From JBARRO01 sp049644265 (lineage in GTDB: Bacteria > Bacteroidota > Ignavibacteria > UBA10030): DNA of 45,558 bases. The stretch is taken from positions 1-45,558 of the forward strand of contig JBARRO010000037.1 of NCBI GenBank assembly GCA_049644265.1, given 5' to 3'. The notes beneath the pieces are model-generated. The model made no database searches and was not told where the DNA came from. It worked only from the letters and a program-made list of their open reading frames with translations. The position numbers and the translations under genes were made by a program. Below, one piece after another: positions 42,988 through 45,558 of this stretch (its first letter is position 1; each line of letters begins with the position of its first letter).

Positions 42988-43425
42988 ATGCCATACGTAC
43001 GAATACTCGTCCACATCGTTTGGACAACGAAGAACAAAGAGCGGGTTTTGGAAAAGGAATTCCGCAAGGAGCTCTTTGACCACATCAGGGCAAATGCAAA
43101 ATCCAAAGGGATATTCCTGGACACCATAGGAGGACATTGGGACCACGTCCATTCGTTGGTGTATCTGCAAGCCGACCAACCGATCTCAAAGATTGCGCAG
43201 TTATTAAAGGGAGAATCCTCTCATTGGGCAAATCAAGAGAAAAAGACTCTCCGGAAATTTGAATGGCAAGATGAATATTGGGCCGCGTCGGTGAACGAAT
43301 GCGATGCCGAGGCCGTTCGGCGATATATCAGAAACCAGGAGGAACATCATAATACGAAGAAGTCAGAACCAGAAGAATGGGAGAAGCACATCGGTGGATC
43401 TTCGTTCGAAAGGAGAGGGGGTTAA
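42988..43425 (+). CDS. IS200/IS605-family Y1 (HUH) transposase, RAYT-like
   Basis: This 145-residue single-domain transposase opens with PYVRILVHIVWTTKNKERVL, the first strand and helix of the fold. The metal-binding HUH motif is His53-Val54-His55 in GGHWDHVHSLVYL, and the catalytic tyrosine is Tyr113 in AVRRYIRNQEEHH. These enzymes cut and join single-stranded DNA at hairpins near the ends. The lack of a partner TnpB and the REP-like hairpins on both sides suggest the REP-associated (RAYT) branch. GGGAGGGGG before the ATG is a much stronger ribosome binding site than nearly all other genes here have. Confidence 0.92.
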   Translation: MPYVRILVHIVWTTKNKERVLEKEFRKELFDHIRANAKSKGIFLDTIGGHWDHVHSLVYLQADQPISKIAQLLKGESSHWANQEKKTLRKFEWQDEYWAASVNECDAEAVRRYIRNQEEHHNTKKSEPEEWEKHIGGSSFERRGG

Positions 43426-43470
43426 AACCCGCGACCTGCGGTCATTCCTGCCACGGGCTGAAGCCCGTGG
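43419..43470 (+). repeat. right-end REP unit 3
   Basis: GGGTTAAAACCC (43419-43430), a short GACC-TGC-GGTC palindrome, then hairpin CCACGGGCTGAAGCCCGTGG (43451-43470), followed by AAAAATGGGAAGA. It matches unit 1 in order, spacing and flank, and is inverted relative to unit 2. Confidence 0.82.
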
Positions 43471-43870
43471 AAAAATGGGAAGATCCAGTTCCCCGAGGAG
43501 CGTGAGGTCGAAAGTAGAGAAATTGTCGAAATCTCGAACTGGAGCTCGTGGAAAAATGGGAAGGTCCAATTTCCCGAGGAGTGAAAGGTCGAAGTGATGA
43601 AATAGTCAGAATCTCGGGCTGAGGTTCATGGAGAAATGGGAAGGTCCAATTTCCCGAGGAGTGAAAGGTCGAAGTAATGAAATGGTCAGAATCTCGGGTT
43701 GAGGCTCATGGAAAAATGGGAAGGTCCAATTTCCCGAGGAGTGAAAGGTCGAAGTAATGAAATGGTCAGAATCTTGAGATGGAGACTCATGGAGAAATGG
43801 GAAGATGCAATCCCCCTGAAGCTCCTGGAGAACTGAGAATATCTCATTACCGGAGGGGTGTGAGGTCGAA
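43467..43870 (+). repeat. 81-bp tandem array derived from the REP flank
   Basis: The segment GTGGAAAAATGGGAAG...CAATTTCCCGAGGAG...AAAGGTCGAAGTAATGAAATGG recurs at 43467, 43548, 43628, 43708 and 43789 (period 80-81 bp). The middle copies are nearly identical, the first and last diverged, and a further poor copy follows. Each unit ends in a hairpin remnant (TCTCGGGCTGAGGTTCATGG type) that no longer pairs perfectly. Open frames across it have no protein likeness. The 43871-44008 stretch that follows holds nothing I can support. Confidence 0.82.
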
Positions 43871-44008
43871 AGGGGAAAGAATGTCAGAACCTCCGAAGGA
43901 TAGGATGATATCCATGAGCATGATCGTAGGAATTATTCGAGGTGAGAACCCGAGGACTGCGGATTTCGCCCAACGCAGGCAAAGCAGTCCAAAGCATGCC
44001 ATGACTTT

Positions 44009-44082
44009 CCACGACCTTCAGGTCGTGGCCGCAGCCAATCAAACAGCGAGGGTTTTAACCCAATAGACTAAGAGGGGGATCT
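44009..44082 (+). promoter_or_regulatory. REP-type leader and ribosome binding site of comM
   Basis: Hairpin CCACGACCTTCAGGTCGTGG (44009-44028), palindrome GGGTTTTAACCC (44050-44061) and AGAGGGGGATCT directly before ATG 44083. It matches the transposase leader (42913-42987) nearly base for base, with about nine differences and one gap, and the likeness stops at the ATG. comM therefore has the same 5' leader and strong ribosome binding site as the transposase. Confidence 0.78.
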
Positions 44083-45141
44083 ATGCTTGCACAACTTGTC
44101 AGCGCAGCAACATTTGGCGTAAACGCCTATCCCGTCAGCGTGGAGACGCACATCGTAGGCGGAACGCCGAAGTTTTACATTGTCGGCCTTCCGGATGATG
44201 CCGTCAAAGAAAGTAGCCGCAGAGTCTTTGCGGCGATTAAGAATTCCGCCTTCACCTTTCCGCGAGGCCGCATTACTGTCAACCTTGCCCCGGCGGATGT
44301 GCGGAAGGAAGGTTCCGCGTTCGACCTTCCCATTGCACTGGGGATCATAGCGGCAACGGGGCAAATGGAATCCGAAGCCTTGCGCAAGTTCGCGGTTCTC
44401 GGGGAACTCGCCCTCGACGGAGAGTTGCGGCCAATCCACGGAACCCTGGTGATCTCGCTTGAAGCCAGGGACCGCGGAATCGAGGGAATCATTCTCCCCA
44501 AGCAGAACGCGCGGGAAGCAGCGATGGTCAAGGGGATTAATGTTTATCCGATGGAAACCTTGAAGGAGGCAGTGAAATTCCTCAACGGGGAGTACCGGAT
44601 GATCAGTCCCTTTTCCGTGGACATCGAAGAAGTGTTTGCGCAGAGTCAGCAATTTGAGGTGGATTTTTCAGATGTCAAGGGACAGGAGAGCGTAAAGCGA
44701 GCGCTTGAAGTTGGGGCGGCAGGAGGGCACAACATACTCCTGATCGGCCCCCCAGGCTCAGGAAAGACCATGCTCGCGAAGCGACTTCCAACAATTCTTC
44801 CTCCGTTGACGTTCGAAGAGGCGTTGGAAACGACAAAAATCCATTCAGTGTCAGGCATGTTGCCCCCCGAAGCTGCTCTTGTCTCGGTACGTCCATTTCG
44901 ATCCCCACACCATACGATTTCCGACTCCGCGCTCGTCGGCGGAGGAACCATTCCGCGTCCGGGCGAAATTTCCCTCGCTCATCATGGAGTCCTTTTTCTC
45001 GATGAGCTGCCGGAGTTTGCACGTTCAGTTCTGGAAGTGATGAGGCAGCCTCTTGAAGATGGGAAGGTGACGATCAGTCGGACGCGTATGTCTGTGGACT
45101 ATCCGGCAAATTTTATGCTGGTGTGCGCAATGAATCCTTGA
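44083..45141 (+). pseudogene. comM: comM/YifB Mg-chelatase-like AAA+ helicase, 3'-truncated
   Basis: The frame codes for 352 residues of a protein that is normally about 500 long. The N-terminal Lon-protease-like domain (VKESSRRVFAAIKNSAFTFP, ITVNLAPADVRKEGSAFDLP) is intact. Walker A is GPPGSGKT (222-229) and Walker B-like VLFLDELPEF is near 303-312. The sequence runs normally to FMLVCAMNP, where the family continues with CPCG, but a TGA stop and unrelated DNA follow. ComM is a branch-migration helicase used in natural transformation. The gene is split by an integrated element; the 3' part should lie beyond the right edge of the window. Confidence 0.88.
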
Positions 45142-45558
45142 CGTTGCGTTGCTTTTCTGTCGCCATTTCAGGGGAAGAGGGGAGGTAGGAAAGATTGATG
45201 GAAACATCAGTTTTTCCAATGATAATTGAATCGGTCACTGTTTCCATGATTTTGCGCTTTTCTTCTTGAGAAAGATTGGGCCAGCGGGTATAGAGATCCT
45301 TGGCCTCGTTGAAAATCTCGTCACTGGAGAGGAACTGGATCTTCAGAAAGTCTACTTCTCCTTGGAGTTCCGGAATTTGGGATTCGATTTGGTGAAAGCG
45401 CTCCTCCAACGGGTTGTAATGGCGGCCGAAGCCTTCTTTCGGCATTTCCTTGTCCAGATAGAGTTGCACCAGGCTGTCCATTTCCTCTTTTGTCCGGGTG
45501 CATTCGTCCGAAAGCTTCCGAATAAGCTCCTCTTTCTCGCGAATAGTCCCATCTGCAC
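45113..45558 (-). CDS. large serine recombinase, C-terminal part (5' end outside window)
   Basis: The minus-strand frame is open to the right edge and codes for about 148 residues. Charged coiled-coil sequence comes first (EKEELIRKLSDECTRTKEEM), then FLKIQFLSSDEIFNEAKDLY and TRWPNLSQEEKRKIMETVTD, a pattern I know from the C-terminal coiled-coil region of large serine recombinases of Tn- and phage-type elements. The catalytic N-terminus is not visible. Its last eight or so codons (KDSLRTPA) lie in comM DNA, so its native C-terminus before integration may differ. It most likely catalysed the insertion into comM. Confidence 0.8.
   Translation of the reverse strand, partial: ADGTIREKEELIRKLSDECTRTKEEMDSLVQLYLDKEMPKEGFGRHYNPLEERFHQIESQIPELQGEVDFLKIQFLSSDEIFNEAKDLYTRWPNLSQEEKRKIMETVTDSIIIGKTDVSINLSYLPSSPEMATEKQRNVKDSLRTPA
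45133..45140. other. probable attachment-site junction (attL) in comM
   Basis: AATCCTTG codes for Asn-Pro and the first two bases of the Cys codon of comM's conserved MNPC motif. The family sequence is lost right after it. The junction between comM and the recombinase element must therefore lie at or just beside these bases. The exact core needs the other end of the element. Confidence 0.62.

Larger units (their letters stand above)
42913..43470 (+). mobile_element. IS200/IS605-type, RAYT-like element
   Basis: The element is compact: left REP unit, a single HUH transposase gene of 145 codons, and right REP unit. No TnpB gene is present. The ends are inverted copies of a palindrome-plus-hairpin unit. 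The transposase stop codon (43423-43425) lies within the right-end palindrome GGGTTAAAACCC, and the left end supplies the ribosome binding site. Exact cleavage points and the recognition tetranucleotide cannot be fixed from one copy. Confidence 0.78.

Noticed and set aside
43467..43870. CRISPR-like array
   Set aside because: The whole 80-81 bp unit repeats without unique spacers, and there are no cas genes nearby; it is a plain tandem repeat.
43304..44066. Open frames across the tandem array (43304-43597 and 43779-44066)
   Set aside because: They arise from the repeat sequence, change frame between copies and resemble no protein.

Overview
The window looks like a chromosomal piece of a Gram-negative bacterium of the Bacteroidota/Ignavibacteriota/Chlorobiota (FCB) group. 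The reasons are two PorV/PorQ-family outer-membrane proteins beside an exported beta-propeller protein with a type IX-like C-terminal domain, a LeuRS with the insertion and zinc-less editing region I associate with Bacteroidota, several genes without a Shine-Dalgarno sequence, and LPS-type glycosyltransferases. I cannot name a genus.

Layout. 1-926: three small, AT-richer, unrecognised genes, possibly phage-like. 1147-8158: tRNA-Arg, a TPR membrane protein, then a tightly coupled run of MATE transporter, SpoIIE/RsbU phosphatase, STAS antagonist, RsbW-like kinase and a second GAF-SpoIIE phosphatase (a partner-switching module). 8263-12800: leuS, a WaaE-like GT2, a DUF1844 protein and NAD kinase. 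12801-13864: a repeat-rich interval with a convergent c-type cytochrome lipoprotein gene, an intact tRNA-Ala, and a decayed tRNA-Ala copy carrying a 30-bp twin-hairpin insertion. 13865-21799: a DUF971 protein, an MsbA-like ABC exporter, two GT9 heptosyltransferase-like proteins, a GT-C-like membrane protein, an O-antigen ligase/polymerase-like protein and a methyltransferase (LPS assembly). 21808-30399, minus strand: GT2, thioredoxin, two PorV/PorQ proteins, Asp-box propeller, lipoprotein, site-2 protease and PHP-domain protein. 30658-35643: a GT-B protein, then a minus-strand operon of GT2, flippase-like protein, GT2 and polysaccharide deacetylase. 35731-42368: uridine kinase, M16 peptidase, aminotransferase and nuoG-nuoH-nuoI.

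42369-45558 is the most unusual part. A single-ORF IS200/IS605-type HUH transposase (RAYT-like) is bounded by inverted REP-like units, each made of a GGGTTAAAACCC palindrome plus a CCACG...CGTGG hairpin. An 81-bp tandem array derived from the hairpin flank follows. The transposase's whole leader (hairpin, palindrome and ribosome binding site up to the ATG) is repeated directly in front of comM, so comM appears to be translated from element-type DNA. comM itself is cut at its conserved Met-Asn-Pro-Cys motif by the end of a second element, whose large serine recombinase runs inward from the right window edge on the minus strand.

Recurring sequence habits are 4-bp ATGA/GTGA overlaps inside operons and candidate promoters of the form TTGNNN-17 nt-TANNTT. 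All identifications come from reading motifs by eye; no database search was run.
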